From RGIG5952 sp045627605 (GTDB lineage: Bacteria > Verrucomicrobiota > Kiritimatiellia > RFP12 > JAAYLN01), in NCBI GenBank assembly GCA_045627605.1, contig JAZQOA010000084.1:1-47745 (forward strand): DNA of 47,745 nt, read 5' to 3'. The translations under genes were made by a program, and so were the position numbers. Position 1 is the stretch's first letter; every line of letters begins with the position of its first letter. Below are positions 26,701 through 32,906 of this stretch, piece by piece. Under the pieces are notes generated by a model. The model was not told the DNA's origin, did not search any database, and was given only the letters and a program-made list of their open reading frames with translations.

Positions 26701-28561
26701 CGGCGCCCTTGCCGAAGGCGCGTACAAAAGTATTCAGGAGCTTGGTCTTGTCCTCCTTCGTCTTGCAAAGGCCGCACATCACCGACCACATCTTCTCGAT
26801 CGGGCGGGACTTGACGAAGCCCGCGGCATTGGGAATCTGCCCGCCGTAGGCCGCAATGGCCTTCTTCGCGAGTTCGAAGGCCTCGGCGGGAAGCGAGCCG
26901 TCGCCGTTGGGCTTGACGAGCGCAATGGCGGTCAACGCACCCGAAATCGGGTCGGAGCCCTTGGCCTCGGGTTTCACCGCTTCGACGAGCGCCTTGAAGG
27001 CCGCATCGTCCTTGAGCGATTGCGGCAGCGCGCCGAAGGTGACGAGACGCTTCCACGCCTCGCTGTAGCCGGTGCGGGCGAGAAGAGCCTTGAGGAAGTT
27101 GGCGCGCTCGGCCGCGCTGAGCGCATCGGTGCAGAGGAAGTAGCGGGCGATGTTGTCGCTCTCGAAATCAAGCGGGTTCGCCATGATGTGCTCTTCGGTG
27201 ATCTGCTTGAGCATGGCGCCGTCCTTGACGTCGAAGAAGACGGGCAGGCACTGCATGCGGATGTCGGGCCTGTCACGCATGTTGTTGAGAATGGCCGTGA
27301 TCGCCGCGCCGTTCTTGTTCTGGCGGGCCTGCTCGGCAAGCTTGGAGTTGTAGAAAAGCGCACGATAGTCGAAGAGCTTCGGGTATTGCTTGATGATGAC
27401 GGCCTCGTGTTCGGGCAGCCACGCCTTGTTGAGGACGCAGTCGTTGGCGAGGGTGCGGACCGAGGCGACATCCGTGTTGTATTTCGCCGTCGCCACCGTC
27501 GAAAAGAGCGTTGCGAGATCCTGCTGCGAGAAGACCACCGGGGCCCCGGGATTGCGGAAAAGCTCGGGGTTCGCGATGATGGCCGAAACGTAGTGCTGGA
27601 GGTAGTCCGGGTTGAAGACGGCATTGGCCGCGCCATCCGCCGGCTTCTTGGCGGCGGCCTCGACGATGCCGCGGAACGACTGGAACTTGGGCGCGTATGC
27701 CTCGCGCGCCTTTTCATCCGCCACATACGAATTGAGCTTCTTTGAAATGCGGGAGAAAAGCGAGATGGGGAGAAGCTGCTTGTGCTTCGCGGTGTAGTCG
27801 ATGACGTGCTGCGGGCCGAACTCGTTCTTGCCGACGGCAAGGTTGATGAACTCGCTGTTGCCGGCGACCGGATAGCGGACCAGCACCGTGAAGAGATCGG
27901 AGCGGAAGCCGGCGGCACCAACTTCGTCCATCATCTGGCGCGCCTCGGCGATGATGCGCGTGACGTATTTCGGCTCCTGGTACTTGGCGAGAAGGACGTC
28001 CGTCACCTTGATGAAGTCGGGATTGCGCTTCGCCTGGCGCAACTGGCCGAGCATGTAGATGCCGAGGTCGAAAAAGGCCTCGCTTGCAGGCTCGCGCTCC
28101 ATGAGGCGCACATAGTGGTCGCCGTCGCCGCCGTCGCGGCAGAGGAGCTCGAGCGCCATCTCGACGTTCTCATTCCAGCCGGTCTCGGTCTTGAGGAAGT
28201 AGATGAGGCGGTCGCGGCGGACATTCGGCTTGCCGATCTCGCCCGAGATGAGGGCGGCCTTGAAGAGGACTTCCGTCGGCAACGCCTCGCCCTTTTCCGT
28301 CATCGACGTGTAGCGGCGCTCGGCGGTGTACGGCCGGCCGGCTTTGATCGAGGCGTCGAAGGAAAGCTTGAGAATCTCCATCGGCACAGGGCGCTTGTCG
28401 AGCAAGGAGCCAAGCTTGTCGTCAACCTCGCCGAACTTGCCTGCGGCAAAGGCCGCCTTGGCGTCTTCAAGCGCGCCGGCAAAGGCGGAGACCGCGAAGA
28501 AACCCGCCGCGAAAGCGACGAGAAGCGCGCGGCTACGAATCGAATTGTCGTAACGTGTCAT
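20795..28561 (-). CDS. giant secreted TPR / beta-repeat protein (2588 residues)
   Basis: Start ATG 28561 (GGAAGG site; upstream in-frame codons discarded) gives a signal peptide RALLVAFAAGFFAVSAFAGA. Residues 30 to about 1210 are helical repeats, TPR-like where recognisable (LEDAKAAFAAGKFGEVDDKL, CYRDQRNYEAAKLEYQSI, AHYFLARVAFDRKDYEETR). About 1215-2275 is beta-rich, with five copies of a repeat built on VxDxD...D.I.V...SG......L.ET...SGIFxG (e.g. YVVVRDRDRS with GIILEETEGSSGIFRG). A PA14-like segment lies near 1620 (LWMAIAVDGVDVF, HLLEVFFSASYPDDALTIHV). About 2275-2588 is a clear TPR array (ALSRFSAILSTWPESEFA, YNRASEEYVKMTYLYPESPL). No membrane anchor or sorting signal. First gene of the ExbBD operon, so probably the main structural partner of the motor. 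Confidence 0.8.
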   Translation of the reverse strand: MTRYDNSIRSRALLVAFAAGFFAVSAFAGALEDAKAAFAAGKFGEVDDKLGSLLDKRPVPMEILKLSFDASIKAGRPYTAERRYTSMTEKGEALPTEVLFKAALISGEIGKPNVRRDRLIYFLKTETGWNENVEMALELLCRDGGDGDHYVRLMEREPASEAFFDLGIYMLGQLRQAKRNPDFIKVTDVLLAKYQEPKYVTRIIAEARQMMDEVGAAGFRSDLFTVLVRYPVAGNSEFINLAVGKNEFGPQHVIDYTAKHKQLLPISLFSRISKKLNSYVADEKAREAYAPKFQSFRGIVEAAAKKPADGAANAVFNPDYLQHYVSAIIANPELFRNPGAPVVFSQQDLATLFSTVATAKYNTDVASVRTLANDCVLNKAWLPEHEAVIIKQYPKLFDYRALFYNSKLAEQARQNKNGAAITAILNNMRDRPDIRMQCLPVFFDVKDGAMLKQITEEHIMANPLDFESDNIARYFLCTDALSAAERANFLKALLARTGYSEAWKRLVTFGALPQSLKDDAAFKALVEAVKPEAKGSDPISGALTAIALVKPNGDGSLPAEAFELAKKAIAAYGGQIPNAAGFVKSRPIEKMWSVMCGLCKTKEDKTKLLNTFVRAFGKGADFNGMITVARDTQNQTNFVAAASAAIKSGTIEPEYFSSMTYPKNFPTSVLAQHYKDMTAAAAAAHVDANCGQGNWPGPEQLKQIDLLYASHPVEEFNAGSLNKTFDILENILVATNLYNAQFKLEPFAAALIDRRVGTSWQRARLVKLYAMLGQGPAAISRYAAAADKADPFGRYADYKALVGQEYRMTYANGGNWMPVIPVEKESTDPQANEFGALLKDKLLPAIKAVPVKNAALLAAYDSNRFADCLSTLISRTDGKQSEALTAAIRSFCEEFGLRYGYGMRLTTDKWRVHVPLRVAFSRFVGSGNFEAAAFIAHATGSSFWQNVDYNGQSLLGTLKKATEADCWEPAHIVASSVSTDQAVIAGNFQRVRSDCSTHMPGIYPVDESSPMYPLYVAADELERNNPERSWALLNKNLQTFEREASKLPAGFVAWGVEQLRYARGKEDKLLLKARSIATTLLTKESSLTPELAASLMLTRAECYRDQRNYEAAKLEYQSIRNGSYYQGTKAARRAMFRDVDLLIEMGNVSQAEQIIELWLSQPDVEIQAQAHYFLARVAFDRKDYEETRKQLDEVFNLDYTHTDARLLHGKWKLATNSEVDDTAVLVGNIEDRTLIRPGQELTISVQDRNLGVAGGGNSIPIVITTSEGKDVEVLALYPTARNPYLFNGSISTMLGAAVPTNHILEVCGNDEVTYRVEPEFLKARGLETTEPKSLRVVDDARLAIGAAAPLAEEGKAEAALEAMLITSSTEGVDRETLSSNLKPGNPIYVVVRDRDRSLTIQPDKISIDAKTSSGDKLEGIILEETEGSSGIFRGTIPTQLPPPRAFASDSATGVNPGDAINSKRNGVWKSAPDGAQGKWFEVDTMGSYVISNVAIMVPNPEEITSIRLTGRLTDERTVLGTLPLGDISKRYGIHYQVAGGRKLNSSALIRSQFSSDKAVAPKTVLGLAFTPVSNRDQTQNAMISAPFMLPQGQKTVKFRLEANDTKGRTLAGLWMAIAVDGVDVFTGQGNGLHQQQVSIDVEPGPHLLEVFFSASYPDDALTIHVEKDDGTLQQFPADWIDPKAHPALEEFVKDVAVIHKTKGGFQATFSKPMRLRSLRWEFLGYTGREVSVQKLYVQDSRGQLIIPVESDYSDALQNEFLEVAPGDKITVSYNDERTSSGEKRILERTLDSSFHDADVNFFFEEIRQTRNGNQMFLYDAYRFIPGDMLLVCVRDPDGDITPEADKVKVKIETRSGRSANMTLTEQTAHYANMPGYGNGENEGIHGGLFMAQLRTCDAAVTNIPPGTLPIAPGDVITMSYEDRENTKPGVPTQRKVTVQAAQPTEPKVLFFDTSVERVVDTSYDAKLRLEQIKRRPGNENIEVLYKDVISATTMPAERFSGTNALPANVATPIPVMVVDPSRARHEASKINIEVVAQSELDDAEASGRDPDVITIPLGLGLNFDGIKSDIPSVRNITEAGQTGQFSGVVKLHLGPPDPGAEYDEEEIPDLPVNGNDKVRIRVLNDDGSVQSEYFMQLVSAARVGLMDSTYTADRQMAHVGERFFVMVQDADQDTGEEIDKVAVGVTALGSKVTRKVILRETLPHSGIFTGTIRPVIFAPGEAIPAVATGGVAVAEEELADDRIAVRYGDTVEFVYNDKGTIPSLQPGLLKISGKVFKGSDGDVRLFSKHFRDSDMAVLVQFRLAECLFETAKEFRRLKQPERSAEAIDEGKHILEEALRNYPTTIHLVQGEYLLANLYQELATEEKDAGNKKASEPLYSEALSRFSAILSTWPESEFASKAQYHKALCLEMLGDYNRASEEYVKMTYLYPESPLVGDASIRLATYYYTQKRFDTAGRIYANFQKRFPTHEKADRALFMSAQCHMKQAEYLAECAAKEEKQAPVLLMNEEYKLAVAALALLTEQYRETASISLRAQSMYWAGDASLKCKDYQNAYLYLKRTVFEYPETEWARRARGLLLQESKIFEKLE

Positions 28562-28659
28562 AATCAACCTTCCGTTGTTATACGGTAAAGAAAAATGTCG
28601 TTCACGATGTGCAAGCAGTTTCCGTGCCGAGACGAAAACCCCTGGCAAATGTTCCGTTT

Positions 28660-28688
28660 AATTTACACGATTCGCCTTGTTTTTGCAA
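28660..28688 (-). promoter_or_regulatory. promoter of the ExbBD/giant-TPR operon
   Basis: Minus strand: -35 TTGCAA (28688-28683), 17-base spacer, -10 TAAATT (28665-28660). Each hexamer is 4/6. It would give a leader of about 90 bases before ATG 28561. Confidence 0.4.
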
Positions 28689-28716
28689 GGGGGAAGGCCA
28701 ACTTTATCGCTGTTGA

Positions 28717-28882
28717 AATTAACCGCGGATTGCATGGATGTGTCTCGCTCACGCTCGACTGTGGGAATCCGGCAAGCGTCAGCGCGGCCGATCCGCGTTA
28801 TCCGTGGTTCTAATTAACCGCAGATTGCACAGGTGTGTCTTGCTCATGCTCGACTGTGGAAGTCCGGCAAGCGTCAGCGCGG
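28717..28882. repeat. two 71-bp direct repeats, one forming the 3' end of metH
   Basis: Copies at 28717-28787 and 28812-28882 (period 95) are about 89% identical without gaps. The first copy and the bases up to 28815 also form an imperfect palindrome with ends AATTAACCGCGGAT (28717-28730) and ATCCGTGGTTCTAATT (28800-28815), as in a small mobile element. The second copy lies inside the last codons of metH. Confidence 0.75.
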
Positions 28883-31227
28883 ACATCATTCTTCAGCGCC
28901 TCGGCGTAGCGGACGGTGCGCATGGCGTCGGCCGCGTAAAAGTCGGCGCCGATTTCCTCGGCATATTCCGGAGTGACGACGGCCCCGCCGACGCAAATCC
29001 GGCATTCGGGATAGGCGGCTTTCATCTGCCGGATGGTTTCCGCCATCGCGCCGACGGTCGTCGTCATCAGGGCGGAGAGCCCGACCATCATCGCCTCCGC
29101 CTTGACCGCCGCCTCGACGATTTTTTCGGGCGGGACGTCGCGTCCGAGGTCGATGACGTCAAAGCCGTAGTTTTCCAGAAGCGCCCGCACGATGTTCTTG
29201 CCGATGTCGTGGATGTCGCCCTTGACGGTCGCCAGGACAATCGGCCGCGCCGCCGTCCCCGGGGCGGGTTGCGCGGCGGCTCCCGCCCGCGCCAACTGCC
29301 GGCGAACGACCGCGAAGGCCTCGCCGGCGGCGTCCGCCGCCATCAGGAGCTGCGGAAGGAAGAGCGTCCCGCGTACAAATCCCCGCCCAACTTCCTCCAG
29401 CGCCGGCACGATGCCTTCCTGGACAACGGCCATCGGCACCTTGCCGGAGGCGATTTCGCCTTCGGCGGCGAGGCGGGCGTCGTCGCGGAGTCCGCGCGAA
29501 ATCGCCACACGCAAATCCCCCTTGCGTTCTGCGGGTGCCTCGGTAGGTTTCGCTACTTGGGCGCAAAGCGAAATCCACCGCTCGCAATTTCTGTCGCGGC
29601 CGAGAAGCACGTCGAAGGCCGCCGCGTCGTCGCATTCGCGGATGACGCCGGGGTTGGCAATGGCGGCGGAGAGTCCGCGACGCTTCGCCAACGTGTACAT
29701 CGCGTTGTTCAGCGCGGGGCGGTTGGGAAGCCCGAAGCTGACGTTGGAGACGCCGAGCACGGTGTTGACGCCAAGCTCGGAGACGAGGCGCTCCACGGTT
29801 TCGAGCGTGACGAGGGCCGCGCGGGGATCGGCGCTGACCGCAAGCGTCAGCGCGTCGAAAACGAAGTCGGATTTCCCGAAACCGTATTTCGCGCCTTCCG
29901 CGAGGATCTTCCGGGCAATGGCGAGGCGTCCGTCGGCCGTGTCGGGAATGCCGCCCTCGTCAAGACAGAGCGCGACGATGACGCCGCCATATTTCCTGAC
30001 AAGCGGGAAAACGGCGTCCATTGACTCCCGCTTGCCGTTGACGGAGTTGACCAAGGGCTTGCCGTTGACGTGCCGGAGCGCGAGTTCAAGAGCGGCGGAA
30101 TCGGCGGTGTCGATCTGGATCGGGCACGTCACGACGGACTGCACGGCCCGGAGGGTCGCGTCAAGTGTCGCCGCCTCGTCAATGCCCGGCACGCCGCAGT
30201 TGACATCGAGAATCACCGCGCCGGAATCGACCTGCTTCACCGCTTCGCGAAGAACATAGGCGGTGTCGCCCTTCCGGTAGGCCTCCTTGAGGAGCTTTTT
30301 GCCCGTGGGGTTGATGCGCTCGCCAATCACAAGCCCCAGGCCAGGCTTCAATTCAACAACGCCCGTGCCGGAGGAGACGAGGGTCGCGGACGGCGCGGGG
30401 GCGCGGTCGCACATCTGCAGCCCCCTGCCCGCCACGGCCTCGATATGCGCGGGCGTCGTCCCGCAGCAGCCGCCGACGATGCCGGCCCCGGCCCCGACCA
30501 GCTTGGCAACGTGTGCGGCGAATGATTCGGGGTCGACGCCGAAGACGGTTTTTCCATCGACGATCTTCGGCATCCCGGCGTTGGGCTTGACGATGATGGG
30601 CTTCGTCGAGACCCGGGCAAGGCGTTCGACGTAGGGAAGCATCAGGTCGGGGCCAAGACCGCAGTTGAAGCCGTAGGCGTCGACGCCAAGCGATTCGAGA
30701 AGCACCGCGACGCCTTCGCCGTTCCCGCCGGTCAGCAACTTGCCGTCGTCGCCGAGCGCGACCGTCGCGTAAACGGGCAGTCCGCAATTCTCCTTGGCGG
30801 CCAACACGGCGGCCTTGAGCTCGTAGACGTCGCCCATCGTCTCGATGAATACAAGGTCGGCGCCTGCGGCGGCGCCATGGCGGACTTGCTCGGCGAAAGC
30901 CTCGTAGGCGGCGTCGAACTCCAAGTCGCCCGCGGGCTTGAGCAGCTTGCCCGTGGGGCCGATGTCAAGCGCCACCTTGTTGCCGCCTTGCCGCGCCAGG
31001 GCGACTGCGGCGGCGATGAGCTCGCCGAGGTCGTGTGCGCCGTGGTACTTGATCCGGTTCGCCCCGAAGGTGTTGGCGAGGACGATTTGCGCGCCCGCCT
31101 CGACGTAGGCGCGGTGAACCGACGCCACGGCGGCGGGGTTCTCGATGTTCCAGTCCGTCGGATCCTTGCCTGCGGGCAGGCCCGCCGCCTGGATCATCGT
31201 TCCAAAGCCACCGTCAAGGACAGTCAT
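28810..31227 (-). CDS. metH: cobalamin-dependent methionine synthase without reactivation domain
   Basis: 805 residues in four modules. Homocysteine-binding barrel (about 1-290; DGGFGTMIQAAG, QIVLANTFGANR, zinc-ligand GGCCGTTPAH); folate-binding barrel (about 305-570; IGERINPTGKKLLKEAY, VILDVNCGVPGIDE); B12-binding helical cap (GTLFLPQLLMAADAAGEAF); Rossmann B12 domain with the cobalt-ligand motif DIHDIG and VGLSALMTTTV. It lacks the AdoMet-dependent reactivation domain, supplied instead by the upstream gene, as in Thermotoga-type split systems. The cytosolic enzyme makes methionine from homocysteine and methyl-THF. It overlaps the reactivation gene by 14 bases. About the last 24 residues come from a repeated DNA element. 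Confidence 0.95.
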   Translation of the reverse strand: MTVLDGGFGTMIQAAGLPAGKDPTDWNIENPAAVASVHRAYVEAGAQIVLANTFGANRIKYHGAHDLGELIAAAVALARQGGNKVALDIGPTGKLLKPAGDLEFDAAYEAFAEQVRHGAAAGADLVFIETMGDVYELKAAVLAAKENCGLPVYATVALGDDGKLLTGGNGEGVAVLLESLGVDAYGFNCGLGPDLMLPYVERLARVSTKPIIVKPNAGMPKIVDGKTVFGVDPESFAAHVAKLVGAGAGIVGGCCGTTPAHIEAVAGRGLQMCDRAPAPSATLVSSGTGVVELKPGLGLVIGERINPTGKKLLKEAYRKGDTAYVLREAVKQVDSGAVILDVNCGVPGIDEAATLDATLRAVQSVVTCPIQIDTADSAALELALRHVNGKPLVNSVNGKRESMDAVFPLVRKYGGVIVALCLDEGGIPDTADGRLAIARKILAEGAKYGFGKSDFVFDALTLAVSADPRAALVTLETVERLVSELGVNTVLGVSNVSFGLPNRPALNNAMYTLAKRRGLSAAIANPGVIRECDDAAAFDVLLGRDRNCERWISLCAQVAKPTEAPAERKGDLRVAISRGLRDDARLAAEGEIASGKVPMAVVQEGIVPALEEVGRGFVRGTLFLPQLLMAADAAGEAFAVVRRQLARAGAAAQPAPGTAARPIVLATVKGDIHDIGKNIVRALLENYGFDVIDLGRDVPPEKIVEAAVKAEAMMVGLSALMTTTVGAMAETIRQMKAAYPECRICVGGAVVTPEYAEEIGADFYAADAMRTVRYAEALKNDVRADACRTSTVEHEQDTPVQSAVN

Positions 31228-31666
31228 TTTTTACAACCTCGCAAATCGCGGTAACAGATTTAGACGGGACGAGCAACAGCGAATCGGTCAGCGCGACGCC
31301 GATCTTGCGCGTGGCGTCAAGCTTGCCGATGATTTCGCGGCTCAATTCAAGCGGCATCTCGCCGTAGCCGGGGCTCTTCCTTGGCAAAAGCACTTCGCCC
31401 GGCGCAAGGGTCCGGCGAATCTCGGCTTCAAGGCCGTCCATCACGGACTCCACCGCTTCGAGGCCGATGCGCTGCGAGAAAAGGGCGTCCGCCGCGCTCA
31501 GGACGGAAAGGCGGCGCTGCCAGACGTCAAACGCCGCGCCGATTGTGCCGCAGAGCAAGAAGCGGTCGCCCTCGCGCAGGAAAAGGCCGCGCGGGGAAAT
31601 CGGCGCGGCGGCGCGCAACTCGATCCTGCGCGAACATTCCGCTTCGTTTGCCGCGTCCAAAGCCAA
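31214..31666 (-). CDS. methionine synthase reactivation-domain protein
   Basis: 150 residues, short for this family. The AdoMet-binding signature of the MetH activation domain is clear: RKSPGYGEMPLELS, then IGVALTDSLLLVPSKSVTAI. It re-methylates oxidised cobalamin on MetH using AdoMet and a reductant. The frame has no ATG start: it begins with TTG (31666, or 31660) after AGGGG, only one codon beyond the metF TAG and in the same frame as metF. Either translation restarts there or the TAG interrupts a former MetF-activation fusion. It sits between metF and metH in one operon. Confidence 0.85.
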   Translation of the reverse strand: MALDAANEAECSRRIELRAAAPISPRGLFLREGDRFLLCGTIGAAFDVWQRRLSVLSAADALFSQRIGLEAVESVMDGLEAEIRRTLAPGEVLLPRKSPGYGEMPLELSREIIGKLDATRKIGVALTDSLLLVPSKSVTAICEVVKNDCP

Positions 31667-31669
31667 CCC

Positions 31670-32575
31670 CTATTCAAGCATGCCGCCGAGGTTGCGCATG
31701 ATGCGTGCCGCGACCTCGGGCTTGTTCATGGTGTAGACGTGCACGTTGCAGACGCCATTGGCGAAAAGGTCGATAATCTGCTCGGTGGCGTAGGCGATGC
31801 CGGCGTCGAGCATTGCCGCGGGATTGTCGCCGAAACGGTCGACGATGGCGCGGAAGCGAGGCGGCAGGTGCGTTCCCGAAAGGGCACAGATACGCGCGAT
31901 CTGCCGCCCGTTGGCCACGGGCATGATGCCGGCGACGACCGGGATGGTGATGCCGGCGTCGCGAAGACGCGCCAGGTAGTGGAAGTAGACGTTGTTGTCG
32001 AAGAACATCTGCGTCGTGAGGAAGTCGAGCCCCGCCTCGACCTTCGCCCTGAGATGATCGATGTCGTCTGCAAGGTGGGCGCTTTCCGGATGGCCTTCGG
32101 GGTAGCAGGCGCCGCCCAGGCAGAAATTCGACGGACGAAGGGCGCGGACAAGATCCACGGCATGGGCAAACGAAGGGGCGGGGCGATTCTCGGCGCTCTC
32201 TCCGGGCGGATAGTCGCCGCGGAGGCAGAGGATGTTCTCGATGCCGGCCGAACGGAAGGCGCGGAGTTCGTCGGCGATGCGCTCGCGGCTCGACGAAATG
32301 CACGTCAGGTGGGCGAGGGCCGTCACGCCACATTCGTTCTGGACGAACTGAGCCAAGGCGGCGGTATTCGCGCCCGTTGTGCCACCCGCCGCGCCGTATG
32401 TCACGGACACGAACGAGGGCTTTTCGGCGGCGATCTTCGAAACCGTCTCCTTCGTCCGCGCCATCGCCGCCCTCTCCTCCTCGTCGCCGGAAAGCGACGC
32501 CGGGCGGCGTTTCGGCGGGAAAACCTCGAACGAAACAGACGGCTTCCTCCGCGCTATGATATCGGTGATTTTCAT
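31670..32575 (-). CDS. metF: 5,10-methylenetetrahydrofolate reductase
   Basis: 301 residues from ATG 32575. Family hallmarks: SFEVFPPKR at the N-terminus with the catalytic glutamate, FVSVTYGAAGGTT, LAHLTCISSSRERI, FLTTQMFFDNNVYFHY and VVAGIMPVANGRQIARI. FAD-dependent cytosolic enzyme making methyl-THF, the methyl donor for MetH encoded downstream. The ribosome site is weak (GGGAAA too far upstream). Transcription may come from the leader-repeat promoter at 32770-32798, if it passes the terminator at 32614-32644. Confidence 0.95.
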   Translation of the reverse strand: MKITDIIARRKPSVSFEVFPPKRRPASLSGDEEERAAMARTKETVSKIAAEKPSFVSVTYGAAGGTTGANTAALAQFVQNECGVTALAHLTCISSSRERIADELRAFRSAGIENILCLRGDYPPGESAENRPAPSFAHAVDLVRALRPSNFCLGGACYPEGHPESAHLADDIDHLRAKVEAGLDFLTTQMFFDNNVYFHYLARLRDAGITIPVVAGIMPVANGRQIARICALSGTHLPPRFRAIVDRFGDNPAAMLDAGIAYATEQIIDLFANGVCNVHVYTMNKPEVAARIMRNLGGMLE

Positions 32576-32613
32576 ACTTATGATTTTACCATTTCCCTGA
32601 TGCGTCTTCCAAC

Positions 32614-32644
32614 AAAAAAAAGGGGCGCGGAAATTCCACGCCCC
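32614..32644 (-). terminator. terminator at the end of the glycan operon / before metF
   Basis: Minus strand: 9-bp stem GGGGCGTGG/CCGCGCCCC (32644-32636 with 32630-32622, one G-U pair), 5-base loop, then eight T (32621-32614). It directly follows the stop codon of a six-codon leader frame. Confidence 0.88.
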
Positions 32645-32645
32645 T

Positions 32646-32666
32646 TTACAAAACAACTTGTTTCAT
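32646..32666 (-). pseudogene. six-codon frame, relic of an oxidoreductase gene start
   Basis: ATG AAA CAA GTT GTT TTG TAA (MKQVVL) sits at the same offset in this repeat copy as the true start MKQIL of the bi-domain oxidoreductase in the other copy (47353). The ribosome-site context is retained. It ends against the terminator stem, so a leader-peptide role cannot be excluded. Confidence 0.45.
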
Positions 32667-32796
32667 CTTCCCATCTTCCAAATCTTAAACTTTCAAACAG
32701 CCGACTGCCGCCAATGGTATGCAATAAAGCACCAGTTTTAAAATATATCCTTCACGTTCCATATCTCACAGTATACACTTTTCAGCACCGTATTTC
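32658..32796 (-). repeat. 139-bp promoter/leader direct repeat, copy 1
   Basis: Aligns without gaps to 47345-47483 with about 8 mismatches (roughly 94% identity), at a constant offset of 14,687 bases. It carries a promoter, an about 100-base leader and a ribosome-site region, all pointing left. The 32576-32901 stretch otherwise holds the terminator, the six-codon frame and the 33-bp repeats. Confidence 0.92.
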
Positions 32797-32798
32797 AG
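32770..32798 (-). promoter_or_regulatory. promoter in leader repeat copy 1
   Basis: Minus strand: CTGAAA (32798-32793), 17-base spacer, TATACT (32775-32770). One base weaker in the -35 than copy 2. Confidence 0.5.
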
Positions 32799-32906
32799 CT
32801 CTGCAAAACACTTTTCCGCACCATCAAATACACAGGACAAACACTTTTCCGCGCCACAAAGCGCACAGGACAAACACTTTTCCGAACCATCAGGCCACTA
32901 TTCAAT
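32775..32906. repeat. four 33-bp tandem units
   Basis: ACACTTTT begins units at 32775, 32808, 32841 and 32874, an exact 33-base period. Units 2 and 3 share most bases (ACACTTTTCCGC... ACAGGACAA); units 1 and 4 are diverged. Copy 2 of the leader repeat keeps only the first unit and a trace (GCACTTT at 47495). Confidence 0.8.

Noticed and set aside
22487..27745. Antisense open frame of 1752 codons inside the giant gene
   Set aside because: Same bias; low-complexity Val/Leu/Gly/Arg translation, no ribosome site, and the sense strand has TPR and beta-repeat signatures throughout.
28562..28716. Riboswitch in the leader of the giant-TPR operon
   Set aside because: The leader is about 90 bases with no recognisable conserved core and no terminator/antiterminator pair.
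32576..32660. SAM or cobalamin riboswitch before metF
   Set aside because: Too little sequence, and none of the conserved boxes (such as the B12 box) could be found; only the terminator and relic frame are present.
32775..32906. Possible CRISPR array because of the 33-bp periodic repeats
   Set aside because: Units are contiguous and diverged with no alternation of identical repeats and unique spacers, and no cas genes lie nearby.
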